Positions 22,046 through 35,197 are shown, counted from the first letter of the stretch. The stretch: DNA of 64,000 bases from Laetiporus sulphureus 93-53 (GCF_001632365.1 NW_024468515.1:341070-405069); one strand, 5' to 3'. Translations and numbers: made by a program. Notes: generated from the letters alone by a model not told the origin.

Positions 22046-22851
22046 ATGCCCCAACCATTCATCGACCATGCGCATGAACATGACGAACGGGACGTTCTGC
22101 TTGCCATATCAGGCCATGCGTTTGTTTGTTTCAATGGCGTTGATGCCTACTTTGACGAATCTCTTATTCTAAAAAAGGTGTTAAATGGTAATGCGACGAG
22201 TCGGCCCTGACAATTGTTCTGCGGATTGAATGATCCGTACACAATGACCGGCATGACGCATGCGTGTGCGACTTTATCCTCATTGAGCGACTATAGCTAT
22301 TGTGTTTGCAGCCATCGTGGCATGCAAAAGCACGCACACCCAGCCGCAATAGTTTAGGAGAGGAGAGGCCGATAGAAGCTGCCTGACAGTTCCTTCAAGA
22401 TGTGGTGACATTTGTGCTGGACCCCCACACCCGTCTGGTGCACTGGCAGCACAACGCGACGCGATGTTGGACTGCGGGTCCATTGCAGTGGCGATTGTGC
22501 AACGACAGGTCACGGTGGTACAATGTGAGTATGTAACTTGTTTTGAGTGTCAGCTACTGACCTTGTAATACAGCAATACGCCAACATGGCCTGCGAGAGC
22601 GCTGGGTAGACGTGCTCACATTCAGACCTCTCGGCGAACGCATATTCCTTGTCTCCGACGTACCGAGTGCACGCATTCCCACCACCGCCATTCTCACCAT
22701 CTATCCATCTGAAGATGATCCTCGTGCACCAACGAAGGGCATCCTCGAACTGCCGCCTAAGGCATTTTCAGAATACCTGGAACTCAGTGGCCGCATGCAG
22801 AAGAAGTACGAGGACATGTATAACACATGGTTGACTCGATCGTCTACATGA
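22046..22851 (+). CDS. Unrecognised spliced gene, model uncertain
   Basis: Exons 22390-22528 and 22574-22851 join in frame through a gtatgt...tacag intron and read FLQDVVTFVLDPHTRLVHW, NDRSRWYNVTIRQHGLRERW, VDVLTFRPLGERIFLVSDVP, ending MYNTWLTRSST and a stop. The composition and the clean join make a real gene likely. A possible first exon starts at ATG 22046 (MPQPFIDHAHEHDERDVL, then LLAISGHAFVCFNGVDAYFD) and ends near 22171; the path from there to 22390 is not settled. No domain is recognised. The span is under 1 kb, so the protein would be about 190-230 residues unless more exons lie upstream. Confidence 0.45.
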
Positions 22852-23162
22852 TGAGATCCGCCGGCTTTATGCGCTTGCATCCGCAGCCTTCCTTCATCTT
22901 CATCCCCACTTATACCGAAGATGTTGTAGCCCTAGCTTCGTTGCGTTCTTCAATTGACGAGAACATGTATTGCATGTTCGTTCCATTCTCCTCGATGTAG
23001 GATTCGCCCATTTGAAGCTCAAATTCCCTTCGCAATCAAATGCAGGTCTACATCATATAAGCCAAGCTGCGGTAAAAATGTATGAGCACAGTATCATATA
23101 TAAAGGAGACAGACGGAGTAGGTAACCAATGGTACAGTAAGTGGCAAAGGCCACTCGAATTA
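22852..23162. other. Convergent 3' flanks, no gene
   Basis: About 310 bp between the stop of the plus-strand unrecognised gene and the stop of the minus-strand condensin gene. I see only probable 3' untranslated sequence. Confidence 0.6.
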
Positions 23163-26110
23163 CTATGCTGTGAGCGTCGCATCCGGGTCGCGATACACCT
23201 AGACGCGTATATCAGCATATGCTCGGCATCACCATCGGTCACGGAACGCACCTTCAGATCCCATATTCTTCCCACTTTGCGTTCGTCTTCCTCGACAATC
23301 TCCTCATCCTCCTTGTCAGTCTCCAGCTTCAAGCCCCTTTCATTTGCTAGATGCAGAAGACAAATGAAACAGAAACTCGTGCTGATCTCTTCCATCTTCT
23401 CCCTTGGATATGTCTTCTGCAGGCCCGAGATGACAGCAGTGAATTGCCGTGCTTCCTGAGGGTCAGTGGGGGTTTGATCGTCCGTATCCTGCATATACAA
23501 GGCAGCTGTAAGTATCATGAAAGCCCTGCATCCCTGTAACAGAAACGAACCATTGCATCGTCCTCTACATCTTGCTCCTTGGGCTCGGGGACGATAATGT
23601 CGAGGCCCTTCCAGATATTGTCCTTCAGCTTCCGCACGTCGACTCTCTTCGCACGTTTAGCATGGTTAACAAACTCTGGTCGTACGCGTCTTGTCTGGTC
23701 CTGTGTCGCGGCAAGCAGGTCCTGCTCTCCAGGCTCGACAGCTGCGCCGTTCTCACCATCAGCGACATCGTCCGCGTCGTCAAATCCTGGGCCGTCGTCA
23801 TAATCGTCATGGAAGAACTGCGTGTTGAACGGAATGGCACCACCGTCCACGGCTTCAAGAGAACATGTAAGCTTAAGGAAATTGGTGAGAATATGATCTT
23901 AAGTCGCTCACTCTCATCGCCATCAGCATCTGCGCGTCCTGCGGCTTGATCGGCTGCAGCTTGAGCCCAGAAGTTCTCGTCTATCTCAGCGTCACCACGG
24001 TTGCCTGATGTAACTCGATGGCCTCGCATTCTCAGCTATAAGTGCGTATCAATTGGTCAGCGCAGCTCATCTGTGAAATGACAGCATCCTCACAGCGAAC
24101 TTTGGCTTCAAAAAGAGTGTCACCAACTGCCGACTAGAGAAATGCATGTCGTCGGGCAACATTTGGTCGTTACGCTTATCCTTATCCTTGTCCCTCGATT
24201 TCCTGCCTCGGCCTTTGCGAGAAGAAGTCTTACTGGACGAAGGAACAGGGAGCGTTATCCCCGCACCGCGGGTGACCGGCACGAAGAGCTCCTTGGCGAT
24301 CGTCTTCACATTCTTCTCAGACGAAGTCAAGAAGTCAATCTTGAATGCCTCCTTCTTCTCGCGCTTCTGCTTCGGAGCAGCCGTGGTCGCTTCCGCTACA
24401 ATTCCAAGTGGACACGTCAATAACAGGTCGTCAAGCAGCTCTCGAGCATACTCACGCCTGCGGACCACTTTCCGTAACTTCCAGTGCTCGGGACCGGCCC
24501 AATTCTTGAGGAAGCCCTGTTCGAAATAGTCCATCAATAAGCCGCCTCCCTCCCCGTCGCCTTCTGTCATAGCCATGACCAGGTCGCGCTCGTTCGGCAC
24601 CCGCCGTGGATCAAATGGCACGAATGCGCCCGGACGGCCAGCGTTCGCAAGACCATCTTGCTCTTCCCCTTGGTTCTCTTCGTCGAGGGTATCTCCAGGT
24701 CCAAACACATCCGGGACGTAATCATCCCCTACTGCCTGATCACCGACGAAGAAGTCTTCAACAGGTTGGTCGTCTTGGCCCCCATTGCCATCCAATGGCG
24801 CGACATCCTGGACATGCCCATCGCCGAAATCGCCAGCATCGTCGTCGTCGTCGTCAAGTCCAGTAGGGTCTTCACGGAAGAATGTCGTCTCGTCGAGAGA
24901 GAAACTGTCCTTTGAAAATGAGAAGCCCTCTATGGAGTGAGATATGGCCTTCTCTTCTAGGACATTCAAGTCAGGAAGAAATTGCTCTGCGAACGGTCAG
25001 TGAACTATCATGGCAAACAGAAGCTGCAAGACATACTGCGAAGGTAGCTTATGTCAACCTGATCCTCCGGCTCCTCCGACGCAGCCTCTTCTTCCTCCTC
25101 TCCTCCACCCATCGCATCACTGGCGTCGAATACAACACGCAAGCTTCCTTCGGAACCCACGCCAAGGCTGAGATGGTTCATCAGGAGGCCTTGTGCGCCA
25201 CCCTCATCAAAGTCCGCGCAAGTCTTCCGGAAGAGGGGGTCCACGGTGAACTCAAGGTCCAGCTTCTTGCTCCGTAATTGTGCGACTGACTTCGCGAGAG
25301 TTGACTCGGCTCTATGCGTCTTGCGTTTACGTGGGCCCTGAGAGGAATCCTGATTATCCGGGTCGTCCACGTTCGCACCTTCCTCGTCATCTCCGCCTCT
25401 GCCTTCGTTAGCCAGGTTACTGAGTAATTTGCCTGTCTCAGTCCCGACGCTGTCCACACGACTCGTCCAGATCTTAACGCATCCGTCGAGGGTACACGAC
25501 GCCCGTTGGAAGTTGATGGAGTTGTCTGTGTTGTTGCGGAGAAGGGACATGTCGTGGAAGTAATCGATAAGCGCAAAGTTCCAGGAATTTGCTGCATTGA
25601 TTTTCTGCGAGCAAGATGAACGCTTGGTGGAGTGCATGATGAGAACGGACGCACATTATCCGTAGCCATCTTCATCCACTCCTCAAAGTTCGAGTTCATG
25701 ACATCTATAGGCACATTGATCAAGGGCGCCTGGGCCACAGCAAGTAGCTGCTGCTTTTGGCGTGCAGCCGCCGTTCCTGATGGCCCTGCGCCACCTTGTT
25801 CTTCGTTGTTTACTTCAGAGGGCCCTGCTTGAGAATCCTCCGGTCCCATCGCGGTGACCTTGGCACTCTTCCTACGCCTGCGCTTCTCCGCCATATCGTC
25901 ATTGATGTTCACAGATCGCAGCGGCACACGCCCAGTATCAGAAGAGAAACTCTCGTCGCGGTCGAGCGTGAAAACATCACTGATGCGTTTCTTAGAGGCG
26001 GTCCGGCGGTCCGCCACGGAGGTATCTTCATCAGGATCGGTGTCGCTCCCATCGTTGGTGACGGCGGTGTGTTCGGAACGGGAAGGGCGGGAGGGGCGTG
26101 TCGCAGCCAT
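23163..26110 (-). CDS. BRN1: Condensin complex kleisin subunit (Brn1/Cnd2/CAP-H, Barren family)
   Basis: The kleisin links the Smc2 and Smc4 heads of condensin and recruits the HEAT subunits during chromosome condensation. The start MAATRPSRPSRSEHTAV is at 26110. After a charged N-terminal region comes the Smc2-binding block: PLINVPIDVMNSNFEEWMKM, then NAANSWNFALIDYFHDM, then INFQRASCTLDGCVKIWTSR. An acidic middle with LRSKKLDLEFTVDPLFRKTC and RPGAFVPFDPRRVPNERDLV follows, then the C-terminal Smc4-binding winged helix: TSFCFICLLHLANERGLKLE and RKVGRIWDLK. A final intron (donor after DLK, acceptor gcgtctag) gives VYRDPDATLTA and a stop at 23163-23165. Without that splice the frame reads on for 40 unlikely codons. 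The order of blocks matches Barren proteins. Confidence 0.9.
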
Positions 26111-26274
26111 GGTCGTCGTTCACTTCAACGCCGGTCACGCCCTCGACGCGTTGCGACGCGCCCCACGTGACTGTGTCTGTTCGCGCGTGCCTGCCATTTT
26201 GGGCAGGCGTCCAAGAAACTTGGTGCTAAGCTGTTTTTGCCATCTCTCCGCACTCGCCGCTGAGATCTCAAAGC
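26111..26274. promoter_or_regulatory. 164-bp shared divergent promoter
   Basis: The two start codons, Brn1 on the minus strand and the acidic protein on the plus strand, lie only 164 bp apart, so this GC-rich stretch must hold both core promoters. No specific site is assigned. Confidence 0.6.
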
Positions 26275-27358
26275 ATGGAAGAGGACGCAGAAGACCTTGG
26301 GTACATAGCCTTGCCTACACGCCTCAAACGACGGATTGATCGCGCTTTTGACGATGCCATAGCCTCCTCTGAGCGAGATTCCAGCCCGCCACGCAAAAAG
26401 CAGAAGGTCACAATAGAAGGAGTCGTCGATAGCTCTTCTTCGCCTGGCGGCTTCCTTCTCGAAACACCTCAACCCGGAGGCTTCCTCGTCGAATCCGATG
26501 ACCTTCCCGGCGGATTCGTACCTGAAAGTGACGCCGAGGAGGATACAGAACCCACACCGATCCCGCTCTCTCTCATACCTACTGCCTTGCAGCTGCTCGA
26601 TCTTCAACCGGACGACGAGGACGTGCTGGCCGTGTTCAGGAACGCCGCATCCGGATGGGAAAATCCAGGGAGCGCACGAACGGAGCAGGAGCAGGAGCAA
26701 GAGCAAGAGAAGTACGTCAGTCGTAAAGACTGGCGGGCGGTATGTGCTGCGCTTCTGGACACTGGTGAAGCGGACGGCGCGGTGGACAATCAGGTTGAGA
26801 ACGAAGATGCGGCCAGCCGCGGACTGTCCGAGGAAGGAGACTCTGGTTCGGAAGATGAGTATGTTGTCAGTGATGCACAGGAGTCTAGCTCGGAGGAACA
26901 ACCGGAGGACTCTGGCGACGAGTATGTGGAAGGAGGCTTCATGCGCACGTCTGGAAGAAAGCGCAAAGGTCGCAAGAAGGTCTCCCGAGGGACGTCGCAT
27001 GCAATGTCTCGTGCCAGCACTGATGATGCCGAAGACGAAGATCTCACTCGTCCCCGTCGTCTCACGCAACGTCAAGAGCAGGAATGCCGCAAAGCGTTCG
27101 CGCTCTTCTTCCCTGATATCCCAGACGATGAACTAGAGAAACAACGCATCAGGATCAAAGACATCACGCGCGTCGCGAAAGTGATAAAGGAGAAGATCAC
27201 AGCCGAAGAGGTATGTTCGTATACTGCTTTTCAGACCATCCAGCTAAAGAACCGGCTTACAGACAGTCCAGATGCTCGAGGCGTTCTCGACAGCGCCCGA
27301 CAAGTCAGTGAGCCTGCATGATTTCGAGACGATGATGATCACCACAAAGCTCGCCTGA
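26275..27358 (+). CDS. Acidic protein with PGGF repeats and an EF-hand-like C-terminal segment; function unknown
   Basis: One long exon plus a short second exon. The intron (gtatgt at about 27210 to ttacag at 27265) joins ITAEE to TVQMLEAFSTAPDKSVSLHD, with a stop at 27356-27358. The N-terminal third contains a basic, NLS-like PPRKKQKV and three spaced SPGGF/QPGGF/LPGGF repeats. The middle is strongly acidic, with a QEQEQEQE run and a basic RKRKGRKK patch. The C-terminal 80 residues (TQRQEQECRKAFALFFPDIP, DELEKQRIRIKDITRVAKVI, then FSTAPDKSVSLHDFE) have the helix-loop-helix rhythm of paired EF-hand-like motifs, though the loops do not have full calcium ligands. A nuclear role is inferred from composition. 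Divergent from condensin Brn1. Confidence 0.75.
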
Positions 27359-28476
27359 GTGCACAGCAATCTGCACATGCTGGCCCCCGACATATAAATA
27401 TGCCACTTAAGACTGAATATCGACGCCGGCTGCCTATCAACGCAGATGCAGATTCTGTCTCGTCACGGTCTTGCAAGTCCACCTCTCGCGCCCGACGTCA
27501 TTCTTCACTGGTATCACGCGCCCCGGCAAATCATCCTCCTAACAGATGTGCCTGCACATTGCCTGTCTCCATTCTCCCGAACTTGGAATGATCACCTTTG
27601 ACGATCATGCGGGCCACCGCGTCGCCACCGACCCCTGACTCCACTACGGGGTATGCGCCCGCGCCCTCTACTCGCCCACAGTAATAGCCGACAGGCCCAA
27701 GCATTCCCACCGCGCCGCATGGTCACCAGCCTCGGCAGGGACTCGCCGCCTCATTTAACAATTGGAATAGCGGAGAGTTTGACAGATGTGCGTGATGGAC
27801 AATGAATGCCATCGCCGCGGGCTGGTGTCCGAGGTCTGTGCCAGCCTCTGGGCATTACTCACCTCTCCGTCGTCTTCGCGTTCTGATCGCGTCGTTCCCA
27901 GTTCGCCGTGGTGTAGATAACCGCTTCATTGAATCATTATGAACTTGATATATTGGAGTGGGAATAGGAATCTGTTCCCCCTCGAAACGGCGAGTGGACG
28001 CCGAGTTACGTACGGTAGCGTGTTCGCTGTCACCGAGCTGCGTCAAGCTCAAGGTTCGACCTGTCAAGCTTTCAGGGACAGCTCGCGCCTGGGAAGTGCG
28101 AATGAATGAACTCTATCTCCGAGCTCAGTTCGGCTCATACTTGCCGCGTTCTTGGTCCATTTTCGCCATCCCAGCCATCCATCCGCCATCGATTCTCGCC
28201 AGCGAAGTAGCGCTATGGCCATTATGCGGCGATGGACCCACGGGAGGTGATAATTGATACTCGTTAAATGTAGTGTACAGTATGTTCATGGCAGGGAACA
28301 TGAAGGGGGGAATTCGTGTTGCAACAGACCCATCGTAAGAAAGACAGCAAAAAGCTACTCTTTACACATTATCGCATTTGCGTGAGATACTCGTCATGCA
28401 GTCCATTCACACGCAGCGGGGCATACACTCGCCACAAGAACAAACACTCAGGACAGACAGCCGGTCGCAGTGGCCC
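27359..28476. other. 1.1-kb intergenic stretch, no gene seen
   Basis: Lies between the 3' ends of two convergent genes. Short ORFs on both strands have no recognisable content. Confidence 0.5.
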
Positions 28477-30298
28477 TTAGACCTTTTCATCGGACACCTT
28501 CTCGTCCGTGCGGACCCCCTTGTCCACAACATCCGCGACGTGCACGTCCGCGGTGATGAGCTCGAGGCGGTACTTGGCACTCGTGAGCGGCGTCGAGTTC
28601 TGGTAGAGCAAGTCGATCTGCTCCAGTGAGAGCCCCTTCGTCTCGGGGATGCAGAAGTACGTGAATATCAGGCATCCGAGGCATGTCGAGCCCCAGATGA
28701 AGAACACCTTTGCGCCGAGATCTGCGTTGCCCTTACCCGAATTGACCAGGTACGGCGTCGCGTACGCAATCGCCCAGTTCCATAGCCAGTTTGACGCGAC
28801 CGACATCGATATTGCCTTGGCCCGCACGTTCAGTGGGAAGATCTCACCCACAACGACCCACGCTGCCACGGAAATATCAGAAAGGAGGATCTGCGCGATG
28901 CGTGATTGACGTACCAATGGGACCCCACGTCGAGGCAAAGCCAGCAATGTAGATGCAGACAAGCGCAATCAGCGCCTTCTGACCCGATGCATTGTCGACC
29001 GAGATGGTGACACCGATGATGGCGATCAGATACTCGCAGACACACATGAGCGCGGCGCCCCAGAGGAGCAGCGAACGACGGCCGAAGCGCTCGACACCCC
29101 AGATACCCGGCAGCGTCATGAACACGTTGACAATGTTCGTCGCGACCGAGGTGAGAAACGGATTTTTGATGCCAGAGTTCTTAAAGAACGTCGTGCCGTC
29201 TGGTGCGTGCCGATCAGCACACGCGTGAGTGACATATGCGAGAAAAATGACTCACAGTAGAAGATGAAGTTGATACCTGTGAGCTGCTGCCATGCCTGAA
29301 TAAAGATACCGGAGAGCGTGCGGAGGGCAATCTTGTTGTGCGACGGGCGGAAACAGTCGAGATACGAGCTCTCTCCATAACGTTTCTCCTCCTCGAGGCC
29401 CGCGCGGATGTCTGCCAGCTCAAGCTCGAGGTCCGCTTCACCCGGCACGAGGCCCGTGAGGCGAGATAATGACTTGGCGGCTTCAGCATCCTTGCCCCGC
29501 TTGATCAACCAACGCGGCGACTAAAGGCAGGAATCAGCCATGAGCCAGATAACGCCAAAGTGCATGCGCTCACCTCCGGAAGGAAAATCATGCCGGTGAA
29601 GACGATGAATGCCCAGATAAACTGAATTGAAATCGGGATACGCCAGGCGGCGTGGCTGTGGCGGTTCTTGGTCGCGTTATTGATGACGGATGCGAGCAGA
29701 AGGCCGATGGTGACGGCCCACTGGTAGAGGGTGACGACGCCACCACGGATCCATTTGGGTGCGCACTCGGACTGGTACATGGGGACGAGGGTGGAGACGA
29801 GACCGACACCGAGACCCGCGAAGACACGACCGACGACAAAAGTGGCGAGGTTGTGTGAGCCGGTTTGGAGGGCGACACCGAGAACGAAGACGATGCAGGC
29901 GAGCATGATGCCAAGACGACGACCGAGGATGTCGGCTACGGGAGCGCCGAAGAGGGCACCTATCACGGGGGCATTAGAAAATGCGGAGATGATGGTGAAG
30001 AAGAATGGTGCTCACCGAAGAAGGTACCAGCGGAGAGGATGGAGACGACGAGGGACGACCTGCTGGAGGGGAGATAGAAGCCGCCGGTGCAGCTGGTGGT
30101 GGCGAGGGAGGCGGGGCAGGGTTTGCCGTAGAGCTTGAGCCAATCTGCCATCTCGATGATGCCAGAGATGGTACCGGTGTCGTAGCCAAAGAGGATGCCA
30201 CCGAAGGCGGCGAAGGCGGTCATGCCAATGCCAGCGAGCTTATTCTTGCGGGCGTTGGCCCCGATAGCGGGACCTGCTGCAACGGGACCACCTGGCAT
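28477..30298 (-). CDS. MFS sugar transporter (hexose transporter type)
   Basis: This is a plasma-membrane sugar:proton symporter or facilitator of the 12-helix sugar-porter family. It starts MPGGPVAAGPAIGANARKN at 30298. Signatures in order: FGGILFGYDTGTISGI in helix 1, GAPVADILGRRLGI (motif A), PKWIRGGVVTLYQW, the PESPRWLIKRG motif restored by a short intron at about 29523-29575, QQLTGINFIFYYG at the helix 7 sugar-binding site (also across an intron near 29203-29256), ERFGRRSLLLWG, and PETKGLSLEQID, followed by a hydrophilic C-tail ending TDEKVSDEKV. The length, about 530 residues, is normal. The substrate cannot be read from the sequence; hexose is the usual one for this type. Confidence 0.92.
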
Positions 30299-32714
30299 GA
30301 TTGATGCGTGACGGGTGGGGGAATAAAAAGGGGAAAGGGATGGAGGGGGCGAGGGAGGTCGACCTGGCGCTCAACGAGGAAGATGGGACGGGCGGAGAGA
30401 GGCATGGTTTTATAGGCGGGGGGGGAGAGATGAGGAGGACAAGCGCGAAGAGACCGCGTGTATGGAATGATGGGATGATGGGATCTAATGGAGATGGATC
30501 TGGCAGGCACATCGAGGACCCCGGACCCCACACTCCAGACTTTCCCCGCATTCAGCACTGGCATCCTCCTGGCTGCACATGCGATCTCGGAGATTTGATT
30601 CTGCCCTCTGAACATTCTGCCTTCTCCGCTTTGCAAAATTCTGCATCTGGACGCGTGGAACGACCCCTTTACATGCGCGCCCGCCGTCGACGTGCGCGTG
30701 GAGAGCCAGGGCGCGTGATCACCGGCGCGGGGTTGTTTCGCGTCGCAGACAAGGCGGCTGCAGCGCCGTGGTTGGGTAACCTCGTGGCCGGTTAGACCAC
30801 ATGCGGGGTTCTGGTGTCTTCCGAGCATGCTTGCCGCATAAAGTCGGCTACGCGACGTTCCCTTGGACATTCCGTTCGCACGGAACACTGTCACGGAGAC
30901 GACCTAGTGCCCAACTGCGAGTGTCAGGCACACTCACCGCATGCTGCGCTGCGCCCAGAGCCTGCCTGGTGCGGACGCGGAGATGTGGCCACAACGTGCT
31001 GGTGGCGGGAGCAGATGAGGCGCAGACCCCGCAGAGAGGATATGCGCGGAGTTGCGATGCGCGCACTCCCATTGGCTGACCCGCGTTGTTTTTGTCTCCG
31101 CCAGACGTACCTCTGCTCCGCCACAGGATCCTCGGGCAGGTAGCTGCACATGCTCCGCTTGCCCAAACACCTCGGGTCTAATACACACGCCTCCGCGTCA
31201 GCGCGCACTGCCACTACGTCCACCGGCTTGGGTGGCCGCCGCGCATACAATCAGCCACAAGCTCCTGCCGAGCTCCCTACCGAGCTGCCCGCGCCCGTGC
31301 TCGACGGCGAGAATCACACCGTGTGACTGCCAACCCACGGCGAACACCAACCTTGCACAAGTTTCCCCGCATGCTTCGTCGTCTTCTCGCTGGCAATTGA
31401 CGTTCTCCAGTAGGATAAATGATAGTGTCATCACGGCGACTCAATTGTTGCGTCCCGCTGGGAGACGCCAAAAAAGAGGAAGACGCAATCATCGGAGTCT
31501 ATCTCCAAGCTGTTTGTGAGCGTATCTGGTATCTGCATTATTGAAACCTTGAACGTTGGCTATTCAGTCGGCGGGGGGCCTCGTGTGGCCTACGCAGTTC
31601 GACGCGGAGCACCTGACCACCGTCGGTCTTGCTGTGGCCGTCGCGCTGTCAATGCGGGTGTGCAGATATGAATCAGAGTCGAGATTAAACTGTAATCTAC
31701 CATCTGAGACAATTTCATCATCTTCTACAATTTCGGTTCACGTTCATTGCTCCCCATCCTATATAGCGGGAACTCAACTTGTACACGCGCAAGTGAGCCA
31801 GGCTAAAGATGGGTAACTCACCTCTATGTCCGCGACAACGTATCGCGCTGCCAGCGGTCCCACTTCTCTCGCTACATTGATATCTTTCTTCGCTCACGAA
31901 GATCTAGTTATCTCTAGAACCGAGCCCGCGTATATGATGATACATGCATGCCATTGTCATACGCATACATCGTACTACATGGCTGCCTAGATTGTTCATG
32001 TTCGTGCATTTCGAACATCACACCGAGTCATTGGAAGCCAAGAATGCGCTATTGTTGCTATCAGCGGCTTAGTATATTGTGCTAATCGCACTATATAGCG
32101 TGTTTAGCTTGCAAATGAATCGTGTCGTCTCTTTCTGGATCTTCGAGTGAGCATGCTGGAAAGATTTTTTTTGGTGACGAGTAGGTGGTCCCCCTCGGAG
32201 AGCGATTAGTGTTGGGTAGTTGGACGAGCGTGTGCATCCACAACGAATACGCTGACCTCCTCATGTTAGATGATCTTGACTCGAGCGTAACGCGCCAAAC
32301 AGAAGCAGGGTAGTCAAGCGCGCACCATCACGCCAAGATCCCTGCCAGGCACCCAGCCAACCCTACCGCGGTACACTAACGCTCGCGAGTACGGGGTCAT
32401 TGCGCGCCCGAGCATGATGGGTCTCACGCGGCCGAACCCAGCATCCCTTGGAGCTCCCGATAGAAACTGAGCGCTCTACTGCAGATCGATGCAAGGGAAG
32501 CGAAAGAATATCTCAACACACGCAGCGCTCGGGTGTCTGTGAGAAGATGGCAGGAACACAAAATTCTATACACTTTCGTACACGTACACGCAAACTTCTT
32601 CTCGCATATCTTAATATACACATGGCATTTGGCCTTCTTCAAATTTCTCTCTATAATGACTGCTCGCTCGGTCTTCATTCTTCATTCATCCAAGTCTAGT
32701 GCGCAGGTCGCCTT
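30299..32714. other. 2.4-kb intergenic stretch, no gene seen
   Basis: This is the upstream region of the sugar transporter (first part, with G-rich runs near 30320-30440) and the 3' flank of the dihydroxyacetone kinase. Several GC-rich ORFs up to 224 codons overlap on both strands at 30220-31520, but none shows domains, splice joins or biased composition expected of a gene. From about 31850 the sequence is AT-richer. Confidence 0.5.
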
Positions 32715-35197
32715 TTACGCCGAGGCGAGCAAGCCCTCAAGGACGACCTTGACACCCCACGCACCAGGGTCGGGCACCTGCTGGTCCTTGAGCCGATTGC
32801 CCTCGACATACGCGCTGCGCCCCGCCTTCGCCTCGAGGTCCCGAGTCTTCTGCGCCGCCGCGTCCGCCGCTTGCACAGCGCCGGCAAAGTCCGTCCCCTT
32901 CGACGCCGTGAGGGCCTTCACGAATGCATCTAGCGGGTCCACCAACGTGCGCGACGGAGGGCGTGCCCGCGTATACGTGTACAGTTTTTCGAGCGCATAT
33001 GAGACCGCTTTGGCCCATAGCGCGGGAGTGAGAGTCTTCTGGTGGCCGTGGTTCGCTTGCAGGCCCTGCGCGAGTGCGGAGAAGAAAATGCTAGTCAAGG
33101 AGAAGGTATCGGTGAGTGGACTTCACCGACGACTAAGACGAAATAGAATACGGCACGTACGAGTAGAGTGCGCCGCTCGTCCCGCCCATCTGCTCTTCGG
33201 CCACCTTTGATATGGAGATGATCGAGCTGATGACATCGTCTCCAGAGATTTTGCCGCTTTCGACGTTCCTCAGCACACCTGTGGGCAATCATCAGCAACA
33301 GTATTGCCGGAATAGAAAGCCCAAGGGGATGCTCTCCGCACCGTTCGCGCCGTCCTTGAGCGTCAGTCCGCAATCACCATCGCCCGCGATATTATCCATC
33401 CGAGTGATCTCCGGTTCCGCATCGATGAGCGCCCCACACGCGCGCTTCACCGAGGCGATGAACGCGGCCGGGTCTTCCGAGCCCAGCTTCGTGACGTCCC
33501 CCACGGCCGCCGCAGGAGCAGTGCTGACCGTGCGCTTGATCTGCAGCGAAGACGGCTCCGGCGTGGTCGCTGAAGCCCACTTCCAGCCGGGCACGGCGGG
33601 CTTCTCGTCGAGCAAGGAGAGGAGGAGCTCCGTGTCCGGCACCGACTCGTCGGTTTCGGTGCGGTGAGGGAGCAGCAGGACGGTGATCGAGAAGCCAGGC
33701 ATGTTCAAACTCGTCTGTCAGCATTTCGCCGTCAATGTATGGTATGCAGATCAATGATCCCAAAGCTCGCACCATGAACGTCCCGGCCAGCACACGCCGG
33801 ATCTTGTACCCCTGCGCTTCGAGCGCATGCCGCGTCTCGCGGATAATACCCGCCATTTCGAGCTCACTCGTACCCCCGAGGTTGTTCAGGAGGAGCACGA
33901 GGTGGTCCTTGCCCTTGAACGGGAGGAAAGAACGCTCAGGGTCCGTCGTGGATGTGAGCAGCTCGAGGAGCATCGGAACGAGCTCGTTCACGGACGGGAC
34001 GGGGGACACGCGACGGTTGCCCGGCTCATTATGAATACCCATCCCGATCTCGATCTCAGTTGGATTCAGGTGCGACTCGCCCGCAGCCGTACCTGGGACC
34101 TACGTGCGTGACGGAAAGACGGTCAGTGCGCGCACGAAATTGATTCGAGAGAAACGGACGAACATGACAGTGCTCCAGTCCGACACCGATCGTGCCCACG
34201 CGGGATGAGACCCACTGCGCGATGGCGTGGACTTCATCGAGCTCGGCGCCACGCTCGGCGAGCGCGCCAGCGATCTTGTAGACGAGGCAGGTCCCCGCGA
34301 GACCTCTGCGATGATAGCGAAGGTCATTGGCTGTAAGGGGAAGGTGGTGGATGATAGAGGGGAGAGATACGTGCCTGCGTCCTACGATCTTTCCCTGCGT
34401 CCTGCCCACAGCGACATCGTCACCGACAATGACGAACCTGACGCGGTCCGCCTTCTCCGGGTGTAGAGCTGCATACTGTTCCTTTGCGAGCCCGAAGTTC
34501 AGGATGTCGCCGGTGTAGTTCCTGACGAGAACCGTCCGTATCAGTATGACGCACTCACGGTAATGCAGCGGGGTATATGCGCTTACTTGACAATAATGAC
34601 TGAGCTAATCGGTCAGGAAGAACGTCAGTGCAAAAAAGTGGCGAGACAGCCACTGAGTGACTTGCCCCTTCTCATTCTCGACAATGTCAATGGCCCGACG
34701 CACTTGGCTGGGATTCGGAGATGCGAAAACGCTTCCGCAGGCAGCAGCTACATATCGACACCTTGTGAGCGCTCGATGAGCTGCCACACCAGTTCAGGAC
34801 TTGCCAGTAAGCATGCCATAGCCTGACCATCGCCAAATATCAGTGAAAGGGGACCAGACATTGATCAACTTGCTGACCTACGAATCCTGCATGGGCGGGT
34901 TCGTGTCCTGAGCCTCCTCCGCAGATCAACGCGACTTTCGAGCGGTCCGGCGAAGCAACATAGACGACTACAAGCGAAGAGAACTTTGATGGGAATGATG
35001 CAACCAATGAACGTGAGAGCGTAGACTGACCCTTGTTCGCGGTATCGAGGTCGATCTGCGGATTCAAGCTGCAGAGACCCTGAAGTGACTCGATGACAAG
35101 ATTCTCAGGGGCATTTTGAAAGTGTTTCGCTGAAGTATTAGATCAGCGCAGTGTGTAGGAGACTGTGCAGAGGTAGGCTCTTACACTGAATGGACAT
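32715..35197 (-). CDS. DAK1: Dihydroxyacetone kinase (ATP-dependent, single chain)
   Basis: The enzyme phosphorylates dihydroxyacetone in the cytosol, detoxifying it and feeding glycolysis from glycerol or methanol. The start MSIQ at 35197 joins after a short intron to SKHFQNAPENLVIESLQGL. The DhaK (K) domain shows ALICGGGSGHEPAHAGFVG, CGNVFASPNPSQV, NYTGDILNFGLAKEQY, GVGLEHCHVPGT and the substrate-binding histidine region GMGIHNEPGNRR. The ATP-binding DhaL (L) domain shows the Mg/ATP aspartate loop in DNIAGDGDCGLTLKDGA, then GGTSGALYSIFFSALAQGL, and ends GVKVVLEGLLASA. About eight short introns are needed. The domain order K then L is that of fungal and animal ATP-dependent Dak, not the bacterial PTS type. 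All expected catalytic motifs are present. Confidence 0.93.

Noticed and set aside
30220..31519. Several long overlapping ORFs on both strands upstream of the sugar transporter
   Set aside because: All frames are open because of GC richness; no domain, no codon-position pattern and no splice structure support any of them.
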